A stretch of 37,150 bases of DNA. Source: an uncultured Clostridia bacterium (lineage in GTDB: Bacteria; Bacillota; Clostridia; TANB77; CAG-508). Numbering within the stretch: position 1 is the first letter of the stretch; every line of letters starts with the position of its first letter. The notes beneath the pieces were generated by a model. It had not been told where the DNA came from, made no database searches, and saw only the letters and a list, made by a program, of their open reading frames with translations. Made by a program: the position numbers and the translations under genes. The stretch is from positions 1-37,150 of the forward strand of contig CANQCG010000015.1 of NCBI GenBank assembly GCA_947589645.1, given 5' to 3'. Below, one piece after another: positions 7,981-16,778 of the stretch.

Positions 7981-9042
7981 ATGGATGATATAGTAATAGT
8001 AATTCCAGCATATAAGCCCGAAAAACAAATTATGATGGAATTTATAGAAAAAGTAAAAAGCAAATTTAAAAATATAATTGTAGTAGATGATGGATGCCAA
8101 GAAGAATATGCTAATTTTTTTGAAAATATACAAAAACAAGGAATTGTAGTACTAAAACATCATATAAATTTAGGTAAAGGCAGAGCTATAAAAACGGCAT
8201 TTAACTATGCTTTAAATAATTATCCTAATATGATCGGAGTAGTTACTGCAGATTGTGATGGACAACATTATGTAGAAGATATTGTAAAATGTGCTGATAA
8301 GTTAAAAGAAAATCCAGAAAAGTTAATAATAGGTTCTAGAAATTTTGACGAAAAGCAAGTGCCATTTAAAAGTAGATATGGTAACAAGATTACAAGGGGA
8401 GTTTTTGCTACTTTTGTAGGATTAAAAATAACAGATACCCAATCTGGCTTAAGAGCATTTGGAAAAAATACAATAAAGGCTTTTTTAGAGGTGCCAGGTG
8501 AAAGATATGAGTATGAGACCAATATGCTAATTGAATGCAAACAAAAACATATAGAAATAGAAGAAGTACCTATATCAACAGTGTATATAAGAAATAACTC
8601 ATTAAGTCACTTTAACCCAATAAAAGATTCAATAATAATATACAAATTATTTTTAAAATATATTATATCATCATTAAGTTCATTTATATTAGATATAATA
8701 TTGTTTACAGTTTTTGTAGGGATACTTCCTCAAATTAGAATTTGGAAAATAACAGAAATAGTAATAAGTACTATAATGGCTAGAGTAATTTCTGCCACAT
8801 ATAATTTTATTATAAATGCAAAAATAGTATTTAAAAACCAAAAGGCAAATTCTATAATTAAATACTTTATATTATGTTTACTACAAATGTTTGTATCAGC
8901 ATTTGCAGTATCAGAATTATTTAAATTATTGCATATAAATTCTACACTAATAAAAGTAGCAGTAGATACAATTATTTTTATAATAAATTTTGTTATACAA
9001 AGAGAATGGGTATTTAATAGTAGAAAACATACAAAAGCTTGA
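7981..9042 (+). CDS. GT2 glycosyltransferase fused to a GtrA-like membrane domain
   Basis: A 353-residue two-domain protein. Residues 1-215 form a family 2 glycosyltransferase resembling dolichol-phosphate mannosyltransferase: VIPAYKP (7-13), VVDDG (34-38), the metal-binding DCDGQH (91-96) and QSGLRAF. From about 225 four hydrophobic segments form a GtrA-like domain, a family thought to help move polyprenyl-linked sugars across the membrane. The fusion implies synthesis of a polyprenyl-phosphate sugar and its flipping by one polypeptide. SD GAGGA is 9 nt before the ATG. The sugar donor cannot be read from sequence. Confidence 0.87.
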   Translation: MDDIVIVIPAYKPEKQIMMEFIEKVKSKFKNIIVVDDGCQEEYANFFENIQKQGIVVLKHHINLGKGRAIKTAFNYALNNYPNMIGVVTADCDGQHYVEDIVKCADKLKENPEKLIIGSRNFDEKQVPFKSRYGNKITRGVFATFVGLKITDTQSGLRAFGKNTIKAFLEVPGERYEYETNMLIECKQKHIEIEEVPISTVYIRNNSLSHFNPIKDSIIIYKLFLKYIISSLSSFILDIILFTVFVGILPQIRIWKITEIVISTIMARVISATYNFIINAKIVFKNQKANSIIKYFILCLLQMFVSAFAVSELFKLLHINSTLIKVAVDTIIFIINFVIQREWVFNSRKHTKA

Positions 9043-9067
9043 TATTTAAGCCAAAATTTGATATAAT
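9039..9067 (+). promoter_or_regulatory. sigma-A promoter of pth
   Basis: TTGATA (9039-9044) overlaps the stop of the preceding gene. TATAAT (9062-9067) follows after exactly 17 bases, and the pth ATG is at 9104. Confidence 0.7.
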
Positions 9068-9103
9068 ATTATAGCAAATAAATAAAAAAGGAATAAATAA
9101 AAT

Positions 9104-9661
9104 ATGTATTTAATAGTAGGATTAGGAAACCCAGAGGAAGAATATAGCGGAACAAGGCACAATATGGGTTTTGATACCATAAATAAAATAAGCCAAAAAT
9201 ATAATGTAAAAGTTATAAAAAACAAGTTTAATGGTTTATATGAAAAATGTAATATAGAAGGCAAAGAAGTAATCTTATTAAAGCCTCAAACTTATATGAA
9301 TCTAAGTGGAAATTGCATAAGAGAATTTATGAACTTTTATAAAATAAATAATGATAATATCATTATTGTTTATGATGATATGGATGTAGAAGTAGGACAA
9401 ATAAAAGTGCGTAAAAAAGGACATGCAGGCAGTCATAATGGAATGAAGTCTATTGTAGAAAATTTAGGTACAATTGAATTTGCACGAATAAGAGTAGGAA
9501 TTGGAAAGCCTATGGAAAATGAAGACAAAATAAAATATGTAATAGGAAAATTATCAAACAAAACTAAAGAAGAGCTTGATGAAGGTACTACAAAAGCAGC
9601 AGAAGCTGTTATAGAAATATTAAAAAGCGGAATAGATACAGCTATGAACAAATTTAATTAA
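9104..9661 (+). CDS. pth: peptidyl-tRNA hydrolase
   Basis: A 185-residue Pth, which releases tRNA from peptidyl-tRNA dropped by ribosomes. The N-terminal GLGNP (6-10), the catalytic His in TRHNMGFD (His19), PQTYMNLSG (61-69), the YDDMD segment with Asp91 and KGHAGSHNGM are all intact. Length matches the bacterial enzyme (about 190). The weak SD AAGGA lies 11 nt from the ATG. The RNase E/G gene follows after 33 nt and is probably in the same transcript. Confidence 0.96.
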   Translation: MYLIVGLGNPEEEYSGTRHNMGFDTINKISQKYNVKVIKNKFNGLYEKCNIEGKEVILLKPQTYMNLSGNCIREFMNFYKINNDNIIIVYDDMDVEVGQIKVRKKGHAGSHNGMKSIVENLGTIEFARIRVGIGKPMENEDKIKYVIGKLSNKTKEELDEGTTKAAEAVIEILKSGIDTAMNKFN

Positions 9662-9694
9662 ACAAATATACATTAATTGCAAAAGGGGAAAACA

Positions 9695-10885
9695 ATGTTA
9701 GAATTAATAGTAAGCAAAAAAAATAAAAATAAACAAATAGCTTTGGTAGAAAATGGTAAATTAGTAGAAATATATGATGAAGAAGACGATATAAACAAAA
9801 ATGAAGGCAATATTTATTTAGGAGTAGTAAAAGATATATTACCAGGAATGCAGGCAGCATTTTTAGATATAGGAACAGAAAAAAATAGTTTTATTCATTT
9901 AAAAGATATATTACCTCAGCAAGATCAAAAAGATACTAAAAATCTTAAACCACAAGAGGAAGACATTAAAAAAGTAGTAAAACCAAATGATGTTTTATTA
10001 GTACAAGTAAAAAAAGATAGTAATGCTCAAAAGGGCGCAAGAATATCAACACATATAAGTTTAGCAGGAAGACTTGTAGTACTTATGCCAAACACAGATA
10101 TAATAACAATATCACAAAAAATCGAAAATGAAGCAGAAAGAAAAAGATTATTAGAAATAGCAAAAAGTGTACTTCCAAAAAATACTGGGGTAGTTATTAG
10201 AACATCAGCTTCAAAAAAATCAAAAGAAGAAATAGAAAAAGATATAAATTTACTTCTTACAAAATGGGAAAAAATAAAGCTTGATGCAAGTAACTCAAAA
10301 ACAGTACCAAAACTAATTTTCAAGACGCCTAGTATAGTAGAAAAAATAATAATAGATTTGTCTGATAAAAAAATAGAAAAGATAATATTTGATAGCAAAG
10401 ATGAATATCAAAATATATCTAAAATGCTAGAAGAATATGGTATTTCAAACACTACAAAGCTAGAATTAGATGAAAAACTTGAGATATTTGATTTATATGA
10501 AATAGATAAGCAAATAGAAAAAATGGGTGCAAGAAAGATTTGGCTAAATTGTGGAGGCTTTATTACAATTGACCCAACAGAAGCATTAACAGCAATAGAT
10601 GTAAATACAGGCAAATATATGGGAAATAACTCATTAGAAGATACAGTTTATAAAGTAAATTATGAAGCCACAATAGAAATTGCAAAACAATTAAGATTAA
10701 GAGACATTGGTGGAATAATTATAATTGATTATATAGACATGTTAAATGAGGAAAACAAAGACAAAATTGAAAAGTTATTAAAACAAGAGCTAAAAAATGA
10801 TAGAGCAAAAACTCAGGTAGAAGGTTTTACAAAATTAGATTTGATGGAAATGACCCGTAAACATATATGTAGCCATAAAGATTAG
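9695..10885 (+). CDS. rng: short ribonuclease G/E-family endoribonuclease
   Basis: A 396-residue member of the RNase E/G family that cleaves single-stranded RNA. It has an S1-type RNA-binding region (about 36-120), a 5'-sensor region around VVIRT-SA (167-172) and the DNase I-like catalytic domain with Asp302 in AIDVNTG and Asp345 in IIDYIDM, equivalent to E. coli Asp303 and Asp346. The start is the ATG at 9695 after AGGGG; an upstream in-frame TTG at 9677 has no SD. The protein ends in TRKHICSHKD, just where RNase G normally continues into the zinc-link CPxC motif and small domain. It is thus about 80-90 residues shorter than usual, and metal-dependent dimerisation may differ. Confidence 0.88.
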   Translation: MLELIVSKKNKNKQIALVENGKLVEIYDEEDDINKNEGNIYLGVVKDILPGMQAAFLDIGTEKNSFIHLKDILPQQDQKDTKNLKPQEEDIKKVVKPNDVLLVQVKKDSNAQKGARISTHISLAGRLVVLMPNTDIITISQKIENEAERKRLLEIAKSVLPKNTGVVIRTSASKKSKEEIEKDINLLLTKWEKIKLDASNSKTVPKLIFKTPSIVEKIIIDLSDKKIEKIIFDSKDEYQNISKMLEEYGISNTTKLELDEKLEIFDLYEIDKQIEKMGARKIWLNCGGFITIDPTEALTAIDVNTGKYMGNNSLEDTVYKVNYEATIEIAKQLRLRDIGGIIIIDYIDMLNEENKDKIEKLLKQELKNDRAKTQVEGFTKLDLMEMTRKHICSHKD

Positions 10886-10920
10886 TTTTACAAACCCAAA
10901 TACCAAGTTGCAATTATAGA

Positions 10921-10964
10921 AAGGGGGAAATGTTAGACTTTAGGCTAACATTATCAAAAAAATG
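10921..10964 (+). promoter_or_regulatory. SD-hairpin-AUG element of rimO
   Basis: AAGGGGG (10921-10927) and the ATG at 10962 are 34 nt apart. AATGTTAG (10929-10936) pairs perfectly with CTAACATT (10945-10952) around an 8-nt loop. Folding out the 24-nt hairpin leaves 10 nt. The ATG in the 5' arm (10930) opens an 11-codon frame whose TGA overlaps the rimO start as ATGA. Confidence 0.75.
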
Positions 10965-12338
10965 AATGTAGGATTTGTATCTTTAGGCTGTAGCAAAAAC
11001 CTTATAGATACAGAAGTAATGATTGGAAAATTTAAAAATCATGAATTCAAAATTGTAAATAACCCAAAAGAAGCCGAAATTATTGTAATAAATACTTGTG
11101 GTTTCATAGAGCAAGCAAAAGAAGAAGCCATAAATACAATTTTAGAAATGGCAGAATTTAAAAATAAAAGGTGCAAGTATTTAATTGTTATTGGATGTTT
11201 AGTACAAAGATATTATGATGAACTTATCAAAGCACTTCCAGAAGTTGATTTATTTATTAGAATAGATGAATACGATAGCTTCTGGAATAAAGTAGAATCA
11301 TTGATAAATGGCGGAGAAAAGCAAAAAACAGCATATAAAAAAATAACAAAGGTATCAGAAATTAAGCAAATACCTTTATTGCAAAAAGACGAATATGAAG
11401 AAAGAATAATAACAACTGGTGAAAATTTTGCTTATTTAAAAATTGGTGAGGGTTGCAGTAATATGTGTACATATTGTGCTATTCCTTACATACGTGGAAA
11501 ATTTATAAGCAGAAAGATGGAAGATATATTATCAGAGGCAAAACTACTTGCAAAACAAGGCATTCAAGAACTAATAGTAATTGCCCAAGATACTACGAAA
11601 TATGGAATAGATTTATATGGCAAACCAAAACTTACAGAATTACTACATAGCTTAAGCCAAATAAAAGAAATTAAGTGGATAAGGTTTTTATATTCATACC
11701 CTGAAGGAATTACAGATGACTTAATAGAAGAAGTAAAAACAAACTCTAAAATATGCAAATATTTTGATATACCAATTCAGCATATTTCAAATAGCATACT
11801 AAAAGCAATGAATAGAAAGACTAATAAAGACGCAATAGAAGATTTAATTAAAAAAATAAGACAAGAAGTTCCAAATGTCACTTTAAGAACTAGCTTAATA
11901 GTAGGCTTTCCAGGAGAAACAGAAAAAGATTTTAAACAATTATTTGATTTTGTACAAGCCTCAAAATTTGATAAATTGGGTACATTTATGTATTCTAAAG
12001 AAGATGGAACTCTAGCAGCAAGAATGAAAAATCAAATTCATGGAAATACTAAAAAATCAAGATATAATAAAATAATGGCATTGCAACAGCAAATTTCAAA
12101 AGAAAATTTATCTAAGAAAATTGGAGAGCTGCACGAAGTCTTAATAGAGGATATTTCTTTTGATAAAAAATACTTAATTGGAAGGACAAGCAAAGACGTT
12201 CCAGATATTGATGGAATTGTATATGTTATATATAATAATACAAATAAGACTAAAGACATTACAGAATATAAAAATAAGTTTATCGCATGCAAAATTATAG
12301 ATGTAAAAGATTATGATTTAATTGCAGAAATTTTATAA
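10962..12338 (+). CDS. rimO: ribosomal protein S12 methylthiotransferase RimO
   Basis: A 458-residue radical SAM enzyme that adds a methylthio group to the conserved Asp of ribosomal protein S12. The N-terminal domain has the three auxiliary-cluster cysteines (Cys10 in SLGCSKN, Cys46 in NTCGF, Cys79 in IGCL). The radical SAM motif GCSNMCTYC supplies Cys165, Cys169 and Cys172, and a TRAM domain ends the protein (LIEDIS...IGRT). The SLGCSKN-LIDTE start and IPYIRGKF segment are RimO- rather than MiaB-like. Start choice is supported by the family N-terminus. Its SD is displaced by a hairpin. Confidence 0.95.
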   Translation: MNVGFVSLGCSKNLIDTEVMIGKFKNHEFKIVNNPKEAEIIVINTCGFIEQAKEEAINTILEMAEFKNKRCKYLIVIGCLVQRYYDELIKALPEVDLFIRIDEYDSFWNKVESLINGGEKQKTAYKKITKVSEIKQIPLLQKDEYEERIITTGENFAYLKIGEGCSNMCTYCAIPYIRGKFISRKMEDILSEAKLLAKQGIQELIVIAQDTTKYGIDLYGKPKLTELLHSLSQIKEIKWIRFLYSYPEGITDDLIEEVKTNSKICKYFDIPIQHISNSILKAMNRKTNKDAIEDLIKKIRQEVPNVTLRTSLIVGFPGETEKDFKQLFDFVQASKFDKLGTFMYSKEDGTLAARMKNQIHGNTKKSRYNKIMALQQQISKENLSKKIGELHEVLIEDISFDKKYLIGRTSKDVPDIDGIVYVIYNNTNKTKDITEYKNKFIACKIIDVKDYDLIAEIL

Positions 12339-12357
12339 ATTAAAGGAGAAAAAACAA

Positions 12358-13677
12358 ATGGAAAATGAGAATTTGGCTAGAGAAGAAGTAATTGCAAAGG
12401 GAGAACAATTAAGAGCTAAAATCGATAGAGCTATGTTTGAACATAACTCTCAAGAGGCTTTTGGAGATAATTTAATGACACTTCATGAAATTAAGTATTT
12501 AGGTAAGTTTGAATTTACAGTTGAAGGCAAAGAAGAATTAGTTGAAAAAGATGTATTTATGACCATCGAAGAAATTGATGGACAATTTCAATACAAATAT
12601 TATGATGAAAATATGCAATTCATTGGTATGCAAGATGCAAGAAATATGAATATAATTTCATTTAATGAACATTTACCTGAAAATTCAATTATGAAATTAG
12701 AAAACCTAGATAAAACATCTTTAAAAACAATAGATGAATTAAAGGAAGAACAAGAGCAGAACAAACAAAAAGAGCAACAGGAACAGCAAGAAGAAAACAA
12801 AAATAAACCAGAGCAGAACAATCAAGAAATATCACAATTAACTAAAGCACAAGTAAATAGTTTAAATGGCCCAAAAACGAGATTAGCTCAGGTGGTTGAT
12901 GGAGTTACTTTAGGAAACGCAATAGGACTTTCAGGAGAATATATTAAGCTTGTAGATGCAGATAAAATAAAAAAATTATTTCCAGATATGGATATACCAA
13001 CAGGTCAAAGATATATACCTATTGAAATTTTTACAGATGGAACAGCAAATGTAGTAGGAGAAGATAAACTTTCACTTAGCCATATAGAAGGAACAAATTC
13101 AATGAAAGAACAAGTTACAGTAACTAATGAAGGTGCCGTTACAAATGAGCAAAACATTGAAACTTTTAATATAGCAGCCAAAGGAAATATGCACACCATT
13201 TCAATAGGATATGATGAAAATGGCGCAAATCCAAAAGAGATAAAATATGGTAGAAGAGATATAACAGAGCCAACACAAATAGCTTATTCTGAGCTTGAAA
13301 CAGTTCATGAGGATAGAGTACAAGATAGTGATGCAAGAATATATAGAAAAGAAACTGGTGATGGAATATATAAATCTACAGAGACAAAACAGCGTGCAGA
13401 AGCACATGAAGATTGTGGCGAAGAGTTACAAGCAGAAGATGTAGATGCAAATCCAAATAATAACAATATACATGAAGAAGATGTTGAAAAATACGCAAAA
13501 GCAATGAATATTCGAAAAATAGACGAAAGTGGTTATCCAACAGCTGAATATGACTTAGAGATGGCTAGAAATGAGTTAGAAAAAAGGTTAAGCGAAGAGC
13601 AAGATATGTCTGTTGATGAAATAATTGAAGAAAATCAAAAAACAATGGGACCAGCAGAAAGTCCTAGACCACATTAA
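12358..13677 (+). CDS. unknown protein with a Gln/Glu-rich linker
   Basis: A 439-residue soluble protein that I do not recognise. Residues 1-115 look like a folded alpha-beta domain. About 118-160 is a low-complexity EQ/EK/N-rich linker. Residues about 165-300 (from LTKAQVNSLNG on) look like a second folded domain. The last 130 residues are acidic and polar, ending in SPRPH. There is no signal peptide, membrane segment or Cys motif. It starts at the ATG at 12358 after AAAGGAG; an upstream in-frame TTG has no SD. It sits between rimO and a TPR membrane protein, with 19 nt from the rimO stop, so co-transcription is likely. The composition suggests a structural or scaffold role, but this is not evidence of function. 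Confidence 0.65.
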   Translation: MENENLAREEVIAKGEQLRAKIDRAMFEHNSQEAFGDNLMTLHEIKYLGKFEFTVEGKEELVEKDVFMTIEEIDGQFQYKYYDENMQFIGMQDARNMNIISFNEHLPENSIMKLENLDKTSLKTIDELKEEQEQNKQKEQQEQQEENKNKPEQNNQEISQLTKAQVNSLNGPKTRLAQVVDGVTLGNAIGLSGEYIKLVDADKIKKLFPDMDIPTGQRYIPIEIFTDGTANVVGEDKLSLSHIEGTNSMKEQVTVTNEGAVTNEQNIETFNIAAKGNMHTISIGYDENGANPKEIKYGRRDITEPTQIAYSELETVHEDRVQDSDARIYRKETGDGIYKSTETKQRAEAHEDCGEELQAEDVDANPNNNNIHEEDVEKYAKAMNIRKIDESGYPTAEYDLEMARNELEKRLSEEQDMSVDEIIEENQKTMGPAESPRPH

Positions 13678-13721
13678 AATATTAAACTCAAAAAATAGTA
13701 TTAAAATAGAAGAGGAAAAAA

Positions 13722-14975
13722 ATGATAATAGAACAACTCATATTTAATATACTAGCATTTACGCTTTTTGTAATAATATTTTTAAAAATAGTAACTAAAA
13801 ATGATACAAGCTATGTATTAGTATTACTTACAGAAACTATAGGGATAGCATTAAATTTTATTCAGCTAATAACAAAAAATAGTTTACCTATAATTTTAAA
13901 AGTAATTTCTTATACATTAGCTATAATATTGCCTATAGTAATAATAGCTATCGAAAAAACAGGAGTATTATTTTTAGAGGCAATAGATTTACTAAAGGCA
14001 CAAATATTATTATTGTTTAAGAACAATAAGCTAGCTAAAAAAGTCTTAATAAAACTAGTAACAAAATACCCAAATAGTTATTTAGGACATAAAAAACTAG
14101 CAGAGGTTTATGAAAAAGAAGGCGGAATGAGAAAAGCTATAGATGAATATGTAAAAGTAATAGATATACAAAAACAGGACTATAACTCATATTTTAAAGT
14201 AGCTAATTTATTAAATAACTTAGACAAAAAAGAAGAGGCTTCTCAAATGTTAAGTAGCTTGTTGCAAAAAAAACCAGAATATATTGAAGCGTCTAAACTG
14301 TTAGGTGATATTTTAATTGAACAAGAAAAATACAAAGAAGCTGTATATATACTTTCTGATGCTTTAAAACTTTCTCCAGCAGACTATGATTTAAACTATA
14401 ATTTAGGAATAGTTTATACAATGCTAAATGACTTCCAAAATGCAAAAATGTATTATGAAAAAGCAGCAACACTAAATACACTAATATATAATTCAAAATA
14501 TAGTTTAGCAGAAATAGCATTAATATATAAAGAATTAGATGAAGCAGAAGAGTATTTTACCCAATCTGCTCAAGACCCAGAATTAGAAGCAGACTCTTAT
14601 TTCGAGTTAGCTAGAATTAGTTTGATAAGAGGAGAAAAAGATAAGGCAGTACAATATGCAAACATAGCTTTAGAAAGTGATCCTAAAAAAATAACAGAGA
14701 AAATAAAAAATGATGAAGCATTTGTAATAATAATGCCTAAGTTAACAATACCTTTAAATTTAGAAAATATAGAAGAAAAACCAAGCAAGCTAAGCAAGAA
14801 AGACAAAAAAGCAAAAGAGCATCTAGAACAAAGCTCTGAAATAGCAAGAAACATTGGATATGATGATATAAAAATGGCAGAATACAAGAAAAACAAGGCA
14901 GAAATAAATACAAAAAATAATGAGATAGAACTCGAAAACGAAAAACTAGATCAGCAAAAAGAAAAAGAAGAATAA
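13722..14975 (+). CDS. membrane-anchored tetratricopeptide repeat protein
   Basis: A 417-residue protein with two to three N-terminal hydrophobic segments (about 2-22, 26-46 and 55-85) followed by TPR repeats from about 108 to 320. Repeat signatures such as GHKKLAEVYEKEG, YNLGIVYTMLNDFQNA and SYFELARISLIRGEKDKA are evident. The C-terminus (about 345-417) is a Lys/Glu-rich, probably coiled-coil tail. TPR arrays bind partner proteins; which ones is unknown. SD GAGGA precedes the ATG. The gene follows the unknown protein by 44 nt. Confidence 0.8.
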   Translation: MIIEQLIFNILAFTLFVIIFLKIVTKNDTSYVLVLLTETIGIALNFIQLITKNSLPIILKVISYTLAIILPIVIIAIEKTGVLFLEAIDLLKAQILLLFKNNKLAKKVLIKLVTKYPNSYLGHKKLAEVYEKEGGMRKAIDEYVKVIDIQKQDYNSYFKVANLLNNLDKKEEASQMLSSLLQKKPEYIEASKLLGDILIEQEKYKEAVYILSDALKLSPADYDLNYNLGIVYTMLNDFQNAKMYYEKAATLNTLIYNSKYSLAEIALIYKELDEAEEYFTQSAQDPELEADSYFELARISLIRGEKDKAVQYANIALESDPKKITEKIKNDEAFVIIMPKLTIPLNLENIEEKPSKLSKKDKKAKEHLEQSSEIARNIGYDDIKMAEYKKNKAEINTKNNEIELENEKLDQQKEKEE

Positions 14976-15031
14976 AAAATAAAAATTTCATAAAAACCGT
15001 TACAATAAATATATTGTATAAAGGAGGTTTT

Positions 15032-15871
15032 ATGAAATTTTTAATTATAGGTGGAGATAAGCGTACACTAAAACTTAAAAGTATGCTTGAGGAAGACAGA
15101 CATAAAATAGAAACATTCGCATTATATGATAATCAAATTAATGATATAAGCTTTTTAGAAAATATATTAAATAATAAATTTGATTATGTAATAGGACCAG
15201 TACCTTTTACAAAAGATGGGGAAAACTTAAGCACAGAATTTATACAAAATAAAATTACCATAGATACTTTATTACCTTATTTAAAAGGTCAGACACTTAT
15301 TGCAGGTCCATTTTCAGAAGCGCTTAAAAGCAAGTTAGAAAAGTATAGTATTAAAGCTATTGATATTATGGAGTCAGAGGAGCTGGTAATATACAATACC
15401 ATAGCAACTGCAGAAGGAACAATTAAAATAGCAATAGAAAATACACAAAAAAATTTGCATGAAAGTAAAATATTAATTTTAGGTTTTGGAAGAGTTGCAA
15501 AAACTCTTGCATTAAAATTAAAAGGCTTATGCAATCAAATTACATGTTCAGCAAGAAAGCTTAAAGACTTTGCTTGGATAGATACACTAGGTTTTAGCAT
15601 AAGCAATATAAATAATTTAAACAATTTAGAAGATTATGATATAATAATAAACACAGTGCCACAAATAATTTTAACAGAAGAAAAATTGCAGAATATAACA
15701 AACGATACGTTAATTATAGATTTAGCATCAAAGCCAGGTGGAGTAGATACAGAAGCGGTAAAAAAATTAAATTTAAAATATATTTGGGCATTAGCACTTC
15801 CAGGAAAAGTTGCTCCAATTTCGTCAGCAAAATATATAAAAGATGCAATTTACAATATAATTAAAACATAG
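15032..15871 (+). CDS. dpaA: dipicolinate synthase subunit A
   Basis: A 279-residue protein matching SpoVFA/DpaA, the NAD(P)-binding subunit that makes spore dipicolinic acid from a dihydrodipicolinate-pathway intermediate. It has an N-terminal dehydrogenase-like domain (FLIIGGDKR, VIGPVPF), a central Rossmann loop ILGFGRVAKTLA, and the family's C-terminal KYIWALALPGKVAP segment. The ATG at 15032 follows a perfect AAAGGAGG; an in-frame TTG at 15014 is too early. The flavoprotein partner subunit B normally lies immediately downstream, but here uppP follows. Many clostridia lack both genes and use an Etf protein, so an A-only locus is notable. Confidence 0.85.
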   Translation: MKFLIIGGDKRTLKLKSMLEEDRHKIETFALYDNQINDISFLENILNNKFDYVIGPVPFTKDGENLSTEFIQNKITIDTLLPYLKGQTLIAGPFSEALKSKLEKYSIKAIDIMESEELVIYNTIATAEGTIKIAIENTQKNLHESKILILGFGRVAKTLALKLKGLCNQITCSARKLKDFAWIDTLGFSISNINNLNNLEDYDIIINTVPQIILTEEKLQNITNDTLIIDLASKPGGVDTEAVKKLNLKYIWALALPGKVAPISSAKYIKDAIYNIIKT

Positions 15872-15918
15872 TTATTACATTTAAGAAAAAGATATTAATA
15901 AACTAAGGAGGATTAAAA

Positions 15919-16713
15919 ATGACAGTATTACAAGCGACAATATTAGGGATAATACAAGGAGTTACAGAACTTTTACCAATATCAAGTTCTGGACATTTAA
16001 ATTTAGTACCATTGATTTTTGGATGGGAGATGCCAGAAAGTTTTGATGTAGCATTACATCTAGGAACTTTACTTGCAATAACAATATTTTTCTTTAAAGA
16101 TTGGGTAAATTTAATAATTGGTGGCTTTAACCAAGTATTTAAAAAACAAAAATCTTTAGATGGAAAAATATTTTGGTATATTGTAGCAGTTACAATTCCT
16201 ACTGGAGTATTAAGTTTAGTTTTAGATAAATTTTCAGATTTTCTTTGCGAAAGATTTGGAATAGAGTTGCCATTAATTGCAATTATGCTAATAGTTTTAG
16301 GAATTGTTTTATACATAGTAGATAAAAAATCAGAATCAAAAGTAAACTTAGAAAATATAACATTTAAACAATCATTTTTAATAGGAATTTCGCAAGCAAT
16401 CGCTGCTGCGTTTCCAGGAACTTCAAGATCTGGAATAACAATGACTGTTGCAAGAGCCTTAAAACTAGATAGAGAAAGCGCAGCAAAATATTCATTTTTA
16501 TTATCAACACCAATTGTTTTAGCAGCAGTAATATTTAGCATAACCGATTTTGAATTTACACTTGCTTTTTTTGCAGGAGTAATTGCAAGTTTTGTAGTTG
16601 GTTTATTAGTAATAAAATTCTTATTAGAATATCTAAAAAAAGGAAGTTTTAAGGTATTTGCAATTTATAGAGTTGTTTTAGGCTTAATTGTAATTGCGAT
16701 TTGTTTTTTTTAG
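15919..16713 (+). CDS. uppP: undecaprenyl-diphosphatase UppP (BacA family)
   Basis: A 264-residue membrane enzyme that converts undecaprenyl pyrophosphate to the monophosphate carrier used for peptidoglycan. The two signature loops are present: QGVTELLPISSSGHL (13-27) with the catalytic Glu and Ser residues, and FPGTSRSG (165-172). About eight hydrophobic helices match the family. SD AAGGAGG is ideal. Transcription ends at the shared terminator at 16734. Confidence 0.96.
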   Translation: MTVLQATILGIIQGVTELLPISSSGHLNLVPLIFGWEMPESFDVALHLGTLLAITIFFFKDWVNLIIGGFNQVFKKQKSLDGKIFWYIVAVTIPTGVLSLVLDKFSDFLCERFGIELPLIAIMLIVLGIVLYIVDKKSESKVNLENITFKQSFLIGISQAIAAAFPGTSRSGITMTVARALKLDRESAAKYSFLLSTPIVLAAVIFSITDFEFTLAFFAGVIASFVVGLLVIKFLLEYLKKGSFKVFAIYRVVLGLIVIAICFF

Positions 16714-16733
16714 ATAATACCAAAAATAATTAT

Positions 16734-16775
16734 GCCGAGCTTTAAGATTTATTAAAAATCTTAAGCCCGGCTTTT
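16734..16775. terminator. bidirectional terminator between uppP and the small minus-strand gene
   Basis: GCCGAGCTTTAAGATTT (16734-16750) pairs with the complementary run ending in CCCGGC (16771), with one mismatch and one bulge. A TTTT run follows on the plus strand and an A-rich run precedes it, so it can stop transcription from both uppP and the convergent gene. Confidence 0.8.
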
Positions 16776-16778
16776 AAA

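Noticed and set aside
12730..12840. Repeat array in the Gln/Glu-rich segment of the unknown protein
   Set aside because: It is low-complexity codon repetition (CAA, GAA, AAA) without a regular unit; not a CRISPR or tandem repeat.
14971..15020. Sporulation-specific promoter before dpaA
   Set aside because: GAATAAA and CATAAAAA can be paired at 12 bases, but the match is weak and overlaps the end of the previous gene in a low-complexity A-run.
15903..16541. 212-codon minus-strand open frame opposite uppP
   Set aside because: It lies within a clear uppP gene, has no SD, and its translation is a low-complexity shadow of the coding strand.
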